This document shows positions 50,613 through 59,745 of a DNA stretch of 64,000 nucleotides, piece by piece. Below the pieces are notes generated by a model that ran no database searches, was not told the origin of the DNA, and saw only the letters and a list, made by a program, of their open reading frames with translations. Location of the stretch: contig NZ_OY781368.1 of the NCBI RefSeq assembly GCF_963676665.1, positions 88,065 to 152,064 of the forward strand. The letters run 5' to 3'. Origin of the DNA: an uncultured Tolumonas sp. (GTDB taxonomy: Bacteria; Pseudomonadota; Gammaproteobacteria; Enterobacterales; Aeromonadaceae). Within the stretch, counting starts at the first letter, position 1. Each line of letters opens with the position of its first letter. Both the position numbers and the translations under genes were made by a program.

Positions 50613-53246
50613 ATGAGTCGTGTTCATACCAGTTGCACTTATTGTGGCGTCGGTTGTGGGATCACGGTAGATGATGCCAAAACATTAACAGGTGATACAG
50701 AACATCCGGCGAATAGCGGGGCGTTGTGTGTCAAAGGCGGTAGTTTGCTGGAAACGCTGGCGTTTCCTAATCGTCTGTTATACCCGCGATTACATGGTCA
50801 ACAGGTAGGTTGGGATGCTGCACTCGATGAAATGGCAACCCGCTTTAGTCAGATCATCGCGGAAACCGGGCCGGAATCGGTCGCGTTTTATGTGTCCGGT
50901 CAGCTGCTCACCGAAGATTATTATGTGGCTAACAAACTGATGAAAGGTTTCATCGGGGCTGCAAATATTGATACCAATTCCCGTCTTTGTATGTCTTCCG
51001 CCGTGATGGCGCACAGCCGTGCTTTTGGTGAGGACGTGGTGCCGGGTTGTTATGACGATCTGGAACTGGCTGATCTGCTGGTCATTGCTGGTGCAAATAC
51101 CGCGTGGACACATCCGGTGATCTTCCGCCGCATTCAGCAAGCGCGTGCGCGCCGCCCGGAAATGAAGATGGTGGTGATTGATCCGCGTAAAACCATGACC
51201 GCAGAGCAAGCGGATTTACATTTAGCGGTGCGGCCCGGTAGTGATGTCTGGTTATTTAACGGGTTAAGTCGTTATCTGCTGGAACACGATCTGGTTGATA
51301 ACGCTTATATCGAAAATCACGTCAATGGTTTTAGTGAGCTGCATGCACTGGTAATGGCGCCGGAATATGAGCTGGCACGGGTCGCGGAAAAATGCGGATT
51401 AACCATCAGCGAATTGCAGACCTTCTACCGCTGGTTTGGTGAAAATGAAAAAGCAGTCACGCTGTTTTGTCAGGGCATCAATCAATCTAATCAGGGCACC
51501 GATAAAGGCAATAGCCTGATCAACCCGCATCTGTTGACGGGACGTATCGGTAAGCCGGGTGCTTCACCGTTTTCGATGACCGGACAGCCGAATGCAATGG
51601 GTGGCCGTGAAGTGGGTGGGCTGGCAACGCAGTTAGCATCCCACATGACTTTCAGTGACGAAAACTGCGATCGTGTTGCTCGTTTCTGGAATGCGCCAAA
51701 CATTGCCCGTAAACCAGGTTTAAAAGCCGTGGATATGTTTAAAGCCGTGGGTGAAGGCAAGATCCGCGCATTGTGGGTGATTGCGACAAACCCAGCGGTG
51801 TCGCTGCCTGATTCGGTTCAGGTGCGCGAAGCACTGGCGAAGTGTGAATTTCTGGTGGTGTCTGAAATGACACCAAAAACCGATACCGCGCAGTTTGCAC
51901 ATCTACTTTTACCCGCGGCAGGCTGGGGCGAGCGTTCCGGTACAGTCACCAATTCTGAACGCTGCATGACACGTCAGCGCGCGTTTACACAAGCGCCGGG
52001 CGAAGCAAAACCAGATTGGTGGGCATTAACTCAATTAGGCAAACGTCTGGGTTTTGCCGATGCATTCAATTACGACAACACTGCTGATATTTTCCGCGAA
52101 CATGCCGAGCTGTCTGGTTTTGAGAATACTGGCTTTGAAAATAGCTCACGTCAGTTCGATATCTCTGCGTTGGCAACGATGAGCGATGACGAATATGAAC
52201 AATTCACACCGCGCCAATGGCCGTTACCGGCGGATAAGAAAGTAGAAAGCAGCCGTCTGTTTACCGATGGCGTGTTCTCGACCTTCAATGGCCGCGCCAA
52301 TCTGGTACCTGCGATTCCACAAGAGCCAGTGCTCAAACGCAAAGAACCGCGTCAGGAAGGCAGCTGGTTGTTAAATACCGGTCGTCTGCGTGATCAATGG
52401 CACACCATGACACGTACCGGTCATCTGCCGCGGTTAATGGAAACCGAACCGCTGCCCAAAGTGTATGTAAACAATCAGACCATTCTGAATAGTGGTTTTA
52501 CCGAAGGCGCACTGATCCGCATTAATTCCCTGCAAGGTTCAGTGATGACTTTGCTGGGGCGTGATGATGGCCTGCGCGATGGTGAAGCGTTTATGCCGAT
52601 GCACTGGTCAGATGATTTCTCATCCTGCTCGGGTGTTAATCGTCTGGTGGCGCCGGTAACCGATGCGGTCTCTGGTCAGCCACAATTCAAGCAAACCGAG
52701 GTGATGGCGGAAGCGGTTAATGTGAAATGGCATGGCCTCTGGGTCGGTCAGCATGAACCTGAATTAGAAGTGAGTTGGTGGGCGCGTCGTCCGCTTGATG
52801 CGGGGGAATGTCGCCGCCTGACCGATGAAAACCGTACTGCCGAGCAAGTGTGGTTCCAGTTGGCGCAACAAGGTCGCTGGTTACGCTTACCGCTGGAAGG
52901 CGGCTGGCTGGCGGTGAAACTGAATCAAGGCCGTATTATTGGTTTGCTGCTGGTGAGCACTACACATCAACAGGTGAATATCGATCTGCTGGCTGGGTTA
53001 CTGGGTTTACCGATGAACAGCACTGCGCTTTCCACCACGTTGGAACAGGCGCTGGCGGGTGATAGCCGCATGATTTGCTCTTGTTTCCGTGTCAGTGAGA
53101 AACAGATCGTCGACGCGATTGGCGAGCAGGGCATTTCCGAATTAAGTGGCCTGCAAAGTTTGCTGCGTTGTGGCACGAATTGCGGCACCTGTGTCGTGGA
53201 ATTGAAGAAATTGCTGCATAAACACACCAGCGTGAGTGAAGTTTAG
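50613..53246 (+). CDS. nasA: Assimilatory nitrate reductase catalytic subunit
   Basis: This 877-residue molybdopterin oxidoreductase (Klebsiella NasA has 866) has an N-terminal [4Fe-4S] site (CTYCGVGCGI and CVKGG) and Mo-bis-MGD domains (SRLCMSSAV, GANTAWTHPV, TNSERCMTRQR). A C-terminal BFD-like [2Fe-2S] region carries CSCFRVSEK and CGTNCGTC. There is no signal peptide, so it is cytoplasmic. It reduces nitrate to nitrite. A GAGAGGCAAGG ribosome site precedes the ATG. cobA follows after 23 bp. The leader upstream carries an ANTAR hairpin and terminator. Confidence 0.95.
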   Translation: MSRVHTSCTYCGVGCGITVDDAKTLTGDTEHPANSGALCVKGGSLLETLAFPNRLLYPRLHGQQVGWDAALDEMATRFSQIIAETGPESVAFYVSGQLLTEDYYVANKLMKGFIGAANIDTNSRLCMSSAVMAHSRAFGEDVVPGCYDDLELADLLVIAGANTAWTHPVIFRRIQQARARRPEMKMVVIDPRKTMTAEQADLHLAVRPGSDVWLFNGLSRYLLEHDLVDNAYIENHVNGFSELHALVMAPEYELARVAEKCGLTISELQTFYRWFGENEKAVTLFCQGINQSNQGTDKGNSLINPHLLTGRIGKPGASPFSMTGQPNAMGGREVGGLATQLASHMTFSDENCDRVARFWNAPNIARKPGLKAVDMFKAVGEGKIRALWVIATNPAVSLPDSVQVREALAKCEFLVVSEMTPKTDTAQFAHLLLPAAGWGERSGTVTNSERCMTRQRAFTQAPGEAKPDWWALTQLGKRLGFADAFNYDNTADIFREHAELSGFENTGFENSSRQFDISALATMSDDEYEQFTPRQWPLPADKKVESSRLFTDGVFSTFNGRANLVPAIPQEPVLKRKEPRQEGSWLLNTGRLRDQWHTMTRTGHLPRLMETEPLPKVYVNNQTILNSGFTEGALIRINSLQGSVMTLLGRDDGLRDGEAFMPMHWSDDFSSCSGVNRLVAPVTDAVSGQPQFKQTEVMAEAVNVKWHGLWVGQHEPELEVSWWARRPLDAGECRRLTDENRTAEQVWFQLAQQGRWLRLPLEGGWLAVKLNQGRIIGLLLVSTTHQQVNIDLLAGLLGLPMNSTALSTTLEQALAGDSRMICSCFRVSEKQIVDAIGEQGISELSGLQSLLRCGTNCGTCVVELKKLLHKHTSVSEV

Positions 53247-53269
53247 TCGCCAGAGATGAGGGCCAGAAA

Positions 53270-54031
53270 ATGAAAGGATTTGTTTCGTTAGTCGGGGCCG
53301 GCCCCGGTGACCCGGATCTGTTGACGGTAAAAGCGCTGCGTTCTATTCAGCAAGCCGATGTGGTGGTTTTTGATCGCTTGGTCAGTGATGAGATTCTTCA
53401 ACTGATCCCTGCATCGGCAGCTCGTTACGATGTCGGTAAACGCTGCGGTCAACCGAGTCTTAAGCAGGAAGATATTTCAGAATTACTGGTGACACTGGCG
53501 GGAAACTACAAACGAATTGTTCGCCTCAAGGGTGGCGATCCGTATGTGTTTGGCCGTGGTGGTGAAGAAGCACTCTTGCTGGTGGCGAACGGTGTTCCGT
53601 TTGAAGTGGTGCCGGGAATTACCGCCGCTATTGGTTGTGCCGCGGCGACGGGTATTCCGCTAACGCATCGGGGTTTATCTCGTTCGGTGACGCTGGTGAC
53701 AGGTCATGTGCAAGATGGCAGTGAATTCCACGGCTGGAGTGGTTTAGTCAAAGCCGGTGGCACTTTAGTGTTTTATATGGGGCTCGAGCGCGCAACGGAA
53801 TTGCGCCGCGGGCTGTTGCAAGCGGGGGCACCGGCTGATCTGCCAATTGCCTTGGTGGTGGCCGGTACAACGCGTCAGCAGCGGGTTGAGGTCACGACAT
53901 TGGCGTGTCTTGAACAAACCGCTCATACTTTAACTGGGTTCACACCAGTTTTGATGATCATGGGTGAGGTGGTTCAGTTACGCGCCGAGTTAGGTGATAT
54001 GGCAGAAACCTTACTGCAATCGGTCGCCTAG
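53270..54031 (+). CDS. cobA: Uroporphyrinogen-III C-methyltransferase
   Basis: This 253-residue SAM-dependent methyltransferase has the start motif SLVGAGPGDPDLLTVKALR, VRLKGGDPYVFGRGGEEALLL, the GITAAIGCAAATGIPLTHRG segment and YMGLERATELR. It makes precorrin-2, the siroheme precursor needed by NirB. It has only the CobA domain and lacks the CysG dehydrogenase part. It lies 23 bp after nasA, consistent with nitrite reductase cofactor supply. Confidence 0.93.
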   Translation: MKGFVSLVGAGPGDPDLLTVKALRSIQQADVVVFDRLVSDEILQLIPASAARYDVGKRCGQPSLKQEDISELLVTLAGNYKRIVRLKGGDPYVFGRGGEEALLLVANGVPFEVVPGITAAIGCAAATGIPLTHRGLSRSVTLVTGHVQDGSEFHGWSGLVKAGGTLVFYMGLERATELRRGLLQAGAPADLPIALVVAGTTRQQRVEVTTLACLEQTAHTLTGFTPVLMIMGEVVQLRAELGDMAETLLQSVA

Positions 54032-54052
54032 ATCTTCTATTAGGAATCATGG

Positions 54053-54613
54053 ATGAGTTATTCGAAGATCCTGATTTATAGCGACGACATAGCCCAGGCC
54101 AACCGCCTGGGTTTGTTATTAAGTCGTTATGGTCATGAGCCTTATTTAGTCCGGCAAATCGACCCTATGCACCCGCCGGGTGGTATTCATGGGGTGATGA
54201 TTGATTGCCGGCGTTTACCCGCAGAATGGCGTTTAGTGGCATCGGCCTTGGCAAGCCAAGGGTTGCCAGCGGTCGTGTTTATGGAAAATTTACCTGAAAG
54301 CCAGCAACAAGTGTTATTGGAGTCAGGTGTCACGCTGGTGCCGCATCGGGTGGAAGAGAAAGAACCGGTAGAAAGCTGGTTGAAACAAGCACGTATGCAG
54401 CAAGAGGTAATGCGCAAGCAGCAACTGGCTGTTGATGATTTAACCCAACAGCTGGAAGAGAATAAGCTGATCCAACAGGCTAAAGCTCGTTTGATGAAAG
54501 TGCAGAAGTTAGACGAAGAGACCGCTTATAAAGTGATGCGCTCCACTGCAATGAAAAACAGCCAGTCTATGGCGGATCTGGCACGCAGAATTCTCGCCAC
54601 GCTGGTTGACTGA
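54053..54613 (+). CDS. nasT: ANTAR-domain antitermination regulator, NasT-like
   Basis: This 186-residue protein has an N-terminal receiver-like domain (about 1-115) that appears degenerate, followed by a coiled coil (QQEVMRKQQLAVDDLTQQLE) and a C-terminal ANTAR domain (about 130-186: LIQQAKARLMKVQKLDEETA, then AYKVMRSTAMKNSQSM). It lacks the nitrate-sensing NIT domain of NasR, so it is NasT-like. It binds hexaloop hairpins in leader RNA to block termination. AGGA precedes the ATG. No NasS partner is seen. Its last 25 bases and the following leader are duplicated before nirB. Confidence 0.88.
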   Translation: MSYSKILIYSDDIAQANRLGLLLSRYGHEPYLVRQIDPMHPPGGIHGVMIDCRRLPAEWRLVASALASQGLPAVVFMENLPESQQQVLLESGVTLVPHRVEEKEPVESWLKQARMQQEVMRKQQLAVDDLTQQLEENKLIQQAKARLMKVQKLDEETAYKVMRSTAMKNSQSMADLARRILATLVD

Positions 54614-54742
54614 TCCGGTGCGTTTGCACCGTTCTGAATCATTAAATTCCATTAAATCGACTAAAAATGCATAAAAAAGCCATCTTTTGGTGGGGTTTGA
54701 GGTTGGCACGAAAGCTGAATGTATCAAAATTGTAAACGGATC

Positions 54743-54789
54743 AGCCAACGACGGCTTCCTACAATTTGGTAACTCAGGCAATGGCGCCT
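54743..54789 (+). promoter_or_regulatory. Dual-hexaloop ANTAR target before nrtA
   Basis: Two hairpins match the ANTAR target. P1 is AGCC-AACGAC-GGCT (54743-54756) and P2 is AGGC-AATGGC-GCCT (54776-54789). Both hexaloops have A at position 1 and G at position 4. P2 shares its 3' arm with the terminator at 54785-54820. Binding of the NasT-like protein should favour P1-P2 and allow readthrough into nrtABD. Confidence 0.78.
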
Positions 54790-54820
54790 CACTGGAATTA
54801 ACCAGTGAGGCGTTTTTTTT
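54785..54820 (+). terminator. Leader terminator before nrtA
   Basis: An 11-bp stem (CGCCTCACTGG / CCAGTGAGGCG) with a 6-nt loop is followed by eight T's. It ends just before the nrtA ribosome site (GGAG at 54821). It is the regulated terminator that the P2 hairpin excludes. Confidence 0.9.
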
Positions 54821-54831
54821 GGAGCAATGGA

Positions 54832-56196
54832 ATGATCAAATTAAAACGCAATGCAGTGGCTCTGATGGTTAGTGCGGTATTAGTTTCAACTGCGGTGCAG
54901 GCGCAAGTTGGCGCCCCTGAGAAAGAAGAGCTGAAATTAGGTTTCATCAAATTAACCGACATGGCACCACTGGCGGTGGCCTATGAAAAAGGTTATTTCG
55001 AAGATGAAGGGCTGTATGTCACGCTGGAAGCGCAAGCCAACTGGAAGGTGTTGCTCGATCGTGTGATCACCGGTGAATTAGATGGTGCGCACATGCTGGC
55101 CGGCCAACCGCTGGGTGCCACCGTGGGTATCGGCACCAAAGCGGATGTCGTGACAGCTTTTAGCATGGATCTGAACGGTAATGCCACCACGGTTTCCAAT
55201 AAAATCTGGGAAGCAATGAAAGCTAACGTACCAAAAGGTGCGGATGGCAAACCAGTGCATCCAATCAAAGCTGATGCGCTGAAACCGGTCGTTAAATCTT
55301 ATAAAGACCAGGGTAAGGCCTTCAATATGGGCATGGTGTTCCCGGTTTCTACCCATAACTACGAATTGCGTTATTGGTTGGCGGCGGGTGGTCTGAACCC
55401 TGGCTTTTATGCGCCACTGAAAGGGGACAACACCGGTCAGCAACAAGCTGACGTGCTGTTATCCGTGACACCACCGCCACAAATGCCAGCCACGCTGGAA
55501 GCGGGCACCATCTTAGGTTACTGCGTAGGTGAACCTTGGAATCAGGCTGCGGTAGCGAAAGGTATCGGTGTTCCGGTCGTGACCGATGATGATGTTTGGC
55601 ACAACAACCCGGAGAAAGTGTTTGGTGTCTCAAAAGCCTGGGCGGACAAATACCCGAATACTCACATTCATTTAGTGAAGGCGTTGATCCGTGCCGCCTA
55701 CTGGTTGGATCAAAACAACAACGGCAATCGTCAGGAAGCGGTTAGCCTGCTGGCCAAACCTGAATACGTGGGTGCGGATGCCAAAGTGATCGCGAACTCG
55801 ATGACTGGCACCTTTGAATTCGAAAAAGGCGATAAGCGTCCGGCGGCTGATTTCAATATTTTCTTCCGCCATAACGCGACCTACCCATATTACTCCGATG
55901 CGATTTGGTATCTGACACAAATGCGTCGTTGGGGCCAGTTGCCAGAAGCCAAATCAGACAATTGGTACGCCGATATCGCGAAGAAAGTGTATCAGCCCAA
56001 AATTTACCGTCAGGCTGCAGAAGAGTTGATTGCCGAAGGCAAAATGAAGGCGAGCGACTTCCCTGATTTTGCCAAAGAGACTGGCTACAAAGCGCCTGAC
56101 AATAAGTTCATCGACGGTATTTCCTACGATGGTCACAAACCTAACGATTATTTGAAGCAATTCCCGATCGGTCTAAAAGGCGATCAGAAGCTGTAG
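54832..56196 (+). CDS. nrtA: Nitrate ABC transporter substrate-binding protein
   Basis: This 454-residue protein of the NrtA/CmpA family has a signal peptide ending in [44 protein letters not shown] and [16 protein letters not shown]. It captures nitrate (or nitrite, cyanate-like ions) in the periplasm. I start at the ATG at 54832, with GGAG 7 nt upstream. An in-frame GTG at 54805 lies in the terminator and is rejected. It is the first gene of nrtABD, after the ANTAR leader. Confidence 0.93.
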   Translation: MIKLKRNAVALMVSAVLVSTAVQAQVGAPEKEELKLGFIKLTDMAPLAVAYEKGYFEDEGLYVTLEAQANWKVLLDRVITGELDGAHMLAGQPLGATVGIGTKADVVTAFSMDLNGNATTVSNKIWEAMKANVPKGADGKPVHPIKADALKPVVKSYKDQGKAFNMGMVFPVSTHNYELRYWLAAGGLNPGFYAPLKGDNTGQQQADVLLSVTPPPQMPATLEAGTILGYCVGEPWNQAAVAKGIGVPVVTDDDVWHNNPEKVFGVSKAWADKYPNTHIHLVKALIRAAYWLDQNNNGNRQEAVSLLAKPEYVGADAKVIANSMTGTFEFEKGDKRPAADFNIFFRHNATYPYYSDAIWYLTQMRRWGQLPEAKSDNWYADIAKKVYQPKIYRQAAEELIAEGKMKASDFPDFAKETGYKAPDNKFIDGISYDGHKPNDYLKQFPIGLKGDQKL

Positions 56197-56256
56197 TTTT
56201 ATACCCTTGGGTATTGGTTGAAATTAGGGTTAAGGCTGAAGTAAGGAGAATTAACC

Positions 56257-57195
56257 ATGTCAGCATTACTGAATATCAAATGGCAAAATATGGCGTTTCC
56301 ATTCGTGGGTCTGCTTGTCTTCCTGTTCTTCTGGCAAATTGCCGCCAGTCAGGTTACTACCACGCTGGGCTCTTTACCGGGCCCCGTGGCAACCGCTCAG
56401 CAGTTTATGGGCTTGGTCGATGAACACGAAGCAGAACAGCAAAAGAAAACCGCCTTTTATCAACGTCAGGAGCAACGTAATGCTGACAAGTTAAAAGCCG
56501 ATCCTGCGTTCAAAGTGACGGTGCGCCCGTATACCGGACGCCCAACCTTCTTTGATCAGATCACCACCAGCCTGATCACCGTGGCGACCGGTTTCCTGGT
56601 TGCCAGTCTGATTGCGATCCCGATGGGCATCATTCTTGGGCTGAATCAATGGATGTATCAGGCGCTGAACCCGGTGATTCAGATCCTGAAACCGATCTCG
56701 CCACTGGCCTGGTTACCGCTGGTGACGATGGTGGTGAGTGCGGTCTATTCCAGTGATAACCCATTGGTCGCCAAATCATTCATCAATTCCGCGTTCACCG
56801 TAACTCTGTGCAGCCTGTGGCCAACACTGCTGAACACTACCGTGGGTGTAGCGAACATCGATCCTGACTTAAAAAACGTCAGCCGGGTATTGAAACTCGA
56901 CCCGCTGACGCATGTGCGCAAAATTGTACTACCGTCAGCAATTCCGATGATTTTCACCGGCTTGCGTTTGTCGCTGGGTGTAGCGTGGATGGTGCTGATT
57001 GCAGCAGAAATGCTGGCGCAAAACCCAGGCTTAGGCAAGTTCGTGTGGGATGAATTCCAGAACGGCAGCTCACAGTCACTGGCGCGCATCATGGTGGCGG
57101 TCGTGACCATCGGTGTCATCGGGTTCATGCTGGATCGCAGCATGCTGCAACTGCAGAAATGGTTCTCTTGGGACAAACGCAGTGAACTGCGCTAA
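56257..57195 (+). CDS. nrtB: Nitrate ABC transporter permease
   Basis: This 312-residue permease has about six helices, a periplasmic segment rich in charged residues near 55-85 and the EAA loop RKIVLPSAIPMIFTGLRLSL, the ATPase contact site. It forms the membrane channel with the nrtA and nrtD products. It starts 60 bp after nrtA with AAGGAG just upstream. Confidence 0.93.
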   Translation: MSALLNIKWQNMAFPFVGLLVFLFFWQIAASQVTTTLGSLPGPVATAQQFMGLVDEHEAEQQKKTAFYQRQEQRNADKLKADPAFKVTVRPYTGRPTFFDQITTSLITVATGFLVASLIAIPMGIILGLNQWMYQALNPVIQILKPISPLAWLPLVTMVVSAVYSSDNPLVAKSFINSAFTVTLCSLWPTLLNTTVGVANIDPDLKNVSRVLKLDPLTHVRKIVLPSAIPMIFTGLRLSLGVAWMVLIAAEMLAQNPGLGKFVWDEFQNGSSQSLARIMVAVVTIGVIGFMLDRSMLQLQKWFSWDKRSELR

Positions 57196-57213
57196 TTAAT
57201 AGGGATATTGAAA

Positions 57214-58044
57214 ATGAGCAAAACCTATCTCGATTTAAGTGCCGTGGGCATGCGTTTCAAAACCGACAAAGGCTTTTTCGAAGCACTGGTTGATGTAAAT
57301 CTAAAGATCGCCAAAGGTGAGTTTATCTCCCTGATTGGCCACTCCGGTTGCGGTAAGAGTACGGTGTTGAATCTGGTCGCTGGTCTGACAGAAGCCACTT
57401 CTGGCGGCATCATTCTGGATGGTCGTGAAGTCGATGGCCCCGGCCCGGAACGTTCGGTGGTGTTTCAAAACCATGCATTGCTGCCTTGGTTATCGGTTTA
57501 TCAGAACGTCGAACTGGCTGTGCGTCAGGTCATGAAAGAGGCCAGTAAAAAAGAGATTGAAGAGAAGGTGCGTTATTACCTGTCACTGGTACAGATGGAT
57601 CACGCGCTGGATAAGAAACCGCACGAGATCTCCGGCGGTATGAAACAACGCGTTGGGATCGCTCGTGCGTTATCGATGTCACCGAAAGTGCTGCTGATGG
57701 ATGAACCCTTTGGTGCATTGGATGCGCTGACGCGCGCTCATCTGCAAGATTCGGTGATGGAAATTCAGGCGGAACTGAACAACACCGTCATCATGATCAC
57801 GCATGACGTGGATGAAGCTGTGTTGCTCTCCGACCGTATCGTGATGATGACCAACGGTCCATCGGCCACCGTAGGTGAGATCCTGAATATCGATCTTCCG
57901 CGTCCACGTGATCGGGTTGAGTTAGCTGATAACCCGCATTATCACCATTTACGTCAGCAGGTGCTGAGTTTCCTGTATGAAAAACACAGCAAAGTGACCC
58001 GCTTGAAAACGACTAAAACCACAAAAAGTAGTGCCGTAGCGTAA
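57214..58044 (+). CDS. nrtD: Nitrate ABC transporter ATP-binding protein
   Basis: This 276-residue ATPase has Walker A GHSGCGKST, the signature ISGGMKQRVGIARAL, Walker B VLLMDEPFGALD and the H-loop MITHDVDEAVLL. It powers nitrate import through NrtB. It starts at the ATG at 57214 with AGGGA upstream. Its last 20-odd codons reappear in degenerate form in front of nirB (61735-61840), which marks an old duplication. Confidence 0.93.
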   Translation: MSKTYLDLSAVGMRFKTDKGFFEALVDVNLKIAKGEFISLIGHSGCGKSTVLNLVAGLTEATSGGIILDGREVDGPGPERSVVFQNHALLPWLSVYQNVELAVRQVMKEASKKEIEEKVRYYLSLVQMDHALDKKPHEISGGMKQRVGIARALSMSPKVLLMDEPFGALDALTRAHLQDSVMEIQAELNNTVIMITHDVDEAVLLSDRIVMMTNGPSATVGEILNIDLPRPRDRVELADNPHYHHLRQQVLSFLYEKHSKVTRLKTTKTTKSSAVA

Positions 58045-58095
58045 ACAGCTTCAGCTAACCAGGAATAGTTATTCCTCAACATACCAACTTAGAGC

Positions 58096-58157
58096 AAAGG
58101 CGCTCGTTTCATCACTGACCTAACTTGATTGGGAACGGTGGTGGAGCGGGCGCCTTT
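58096..58157 (+). promoter_or_regulatory. Structured leader before narK
   Basis: AAAGGCGC (58096-58103) pairs with GCGCCTTT (58150-58157). Inside, CATCAC can pair with GTGGTG, giving a long two-part stem. A weak T-rich stretch follows. It sits in the 144-bp nrtD-narK gap. No ANTAR hexaloop is evident, so its role is open. Confidence 0.45.
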
Positions 58158-58188
58158 GTGTTTGTTTCCAAGACAAGATGGAATCATT

Positions 58189-59658
58189 ATGAAACAAGAT
58201 AATAAATTTAATATGCTGTCATTTACCGGCAAAATGAAGATTCTTCATCTGAGTTGGATGGCCTTTTTTATTACGTTTGTGGTGTGGTTTAACCATGCTC
58301 CGTTGCTGGGTTTGATTGCCAAATCCCTCAATATCAGTATGGCGGAAGTAAAAACGTTACTGATCCTGAACGTGGCGTTAACCATTCCCGCCCGTATCAT
58401 TATCGGTATGCTGACCGATAAATTCGGCCCGCGTCTGACCTACAGCTTTTTATTGTTCGCAGGCAGTATTCCCTGCTTCTGGTTTGCGTTTGCCACCGAT
58501 TTTGCGCAGCTGGCGATGGCCAGATTACTGCTCGGTTTTGTTGGTGCTGGCTTTGTTATCGGCATTCGCATGGTCAGTGAATGGTTTCCGGCCAATGAAC
58601 TGGGCATCGCGGAAGGGATCTATGGCGGCTGGGGGAATTTCGGTTCGGCAGCGGCGGCTATTTTGTTGCCAACAATCGCCTTGTTCTTTGGTGGCGATGA
58701 TGGCTGGCGTTATGCCGTTGGTTTTTCTGGCTTGATCTGCTTGGCGTTTAGTTTTGTCTGGTATACCAATGTCACAGACTCGCCGAAAGGTTCCACCTAT
58801 TTTAAATCTAAAAAAATGGGTGGCTTGGAAGTGACCAGCAAAGGGGATTTTTTCTTCCTGCTGCTGATGAAACTGCCTATGTATATTGCGCTGGTGTTAG
58901 TGACCTGGAAATTGTCACCACACGGTGTTGCGCTGATTTCTGCCGCCATGGCCTCTGGCGTTTACGCAATTCTCGCGGCGATTCTGGTTTACGACTGTTT
59001 CTGTGTCTATAAAGTTAATAAAGAGATCTTTCATACGCCGGTACCGGAAATTCAGCGTTACCAATTTAAACAGGTCGCGGCAGTCAATATTCTTTATTTC
59101 ACCACCTTTGGTTCTGAGTTGGCGGTGGTGTCTATGCTACCGATGTTTTTCGCCGAAGTGTTTAAGCTGGATATGGTGTATGCCGGTCTGGTCGGTTCAC
59201 TGTTTGCCTTTATGAATCTGGTCGCACGTCCTTGTGGCGGCTGGTTGAGCGACCATTTTGGCCGTAAGAAAACCTTAATGTTTGTTATTGCTGGTCTGGC
59301 GACAGGCTATTGCGCTATGTCGATGATCACGAGTGCATGGCCATTATTGCTCGCGGTACTGGTCGTTATCACCTGTTCATTTTGTGTGCAGGCCGGCTGT
59401 GGTGCGGTATTTGCGGTGGTGCCACTCATTAAACGTCGCTTAACGGGCCAAATTGCCGGCATGACAGGGGCGTATGGTAATACCGGCGGTGTTTTCTTCC
59501 TGACAGTGCTTTCATTCGTGGATTATTCGACATTCTTTCTGGTGATAGCAGCGACCGCAATTTTGGGGATCATTGCTATAGGGTTTATGAACGAACCTCG
59601 CGGCCATATGGCAGAAATAAACGATGACGGCACGGTAGAACTCATCAAAGTAAGTTAA
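58189..59658 (+). CDS. narK: Nitrate/nitrite MFS transporter (NarK/NasA family)
   Basis: This 489-residue, 12-helix protein of the nitrate/nitrite porter family has ARIIIGMLTDKFGPRLTY and both nitrate-signature regions, IYGGWGNFGSAAAAILLP and MTGAYGNTGGVFFLTVLSF. It imports nitrate or exchanges it with nitrite across the inner membrane. I start at the ATG at 58189; an earlier ATG at 58129 lies in the leader hairpin. It gives the island a second uptake route beside nrtABD. Confidence 0.9.
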   Translation: MKQDNKFNMLSFTGKMKILHLSWMAFFITFVVWFNHAPLLGLIAKSLNISMAEVKTLLILNVALTIPARIIIGMLTDKFGPRLTYSFLLFAGSIPCFWFAFATDFAQLAMARLLLGFVGAGFVIGIRMVSEWFPANELGIAEGIYGGWGNFGSAAAAILLPTIALFFGGDDGWRYAVGFSGLICLAFSFVWYTNVTDSPKGSTYFKSKKMGGLEVTSKGDFFFLLLMKLPMYIALVLVTWKLSPHGVALISAAMASGVYAILAAILVYDCFCVYKVNKEIFHTPVPEIQRYQFKQVAAVNILYFTTFGSELAVVSMLPMFFAEVFKLDMVYAGLVGSLFAFMNLVARPCGGWLSDHFGRKKTLMFVIAGLATGYCAMSMITSAWPLLLAVLVVITCSFCVQAGCGAVFAVVPLIKRRLTGQIAGMTGAYGNTGGVFFLTVLSFVDYSTFFLVIAATAILGIIAIGFMNEPRGHMAEINDDGTVELIKVS

Positions 59659-59674
59659 GTTATTATCGGGTTAA

Positions 59675-59713
59675 AAACGGCTATTCTGGAGAATAGCCGT
59701 TTCTCTTTTTTTG
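59675..59713 (+). terminator. Terminator after narK
   Basis: A 12-bp stem (AAACGGCTATTC / GAATAGCCGTTT) with a 4-nt loop is followed by CTC and seven T's. It ends 33 bp before the kinase gene start, so that gene needs readthrough or its own promoter. Confidence 0.9.
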
Positions 59714-59745
59714 AAATATAGATGAAACATTACGGGTGAAGCAGC

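Noticed and set aside
54053..54613. NasR with a NIT nitrate-sensing domain
   Set aside because: The protein is only 186 residues, and the part before the ANTAR domain is receiver-like and too short for NIT.
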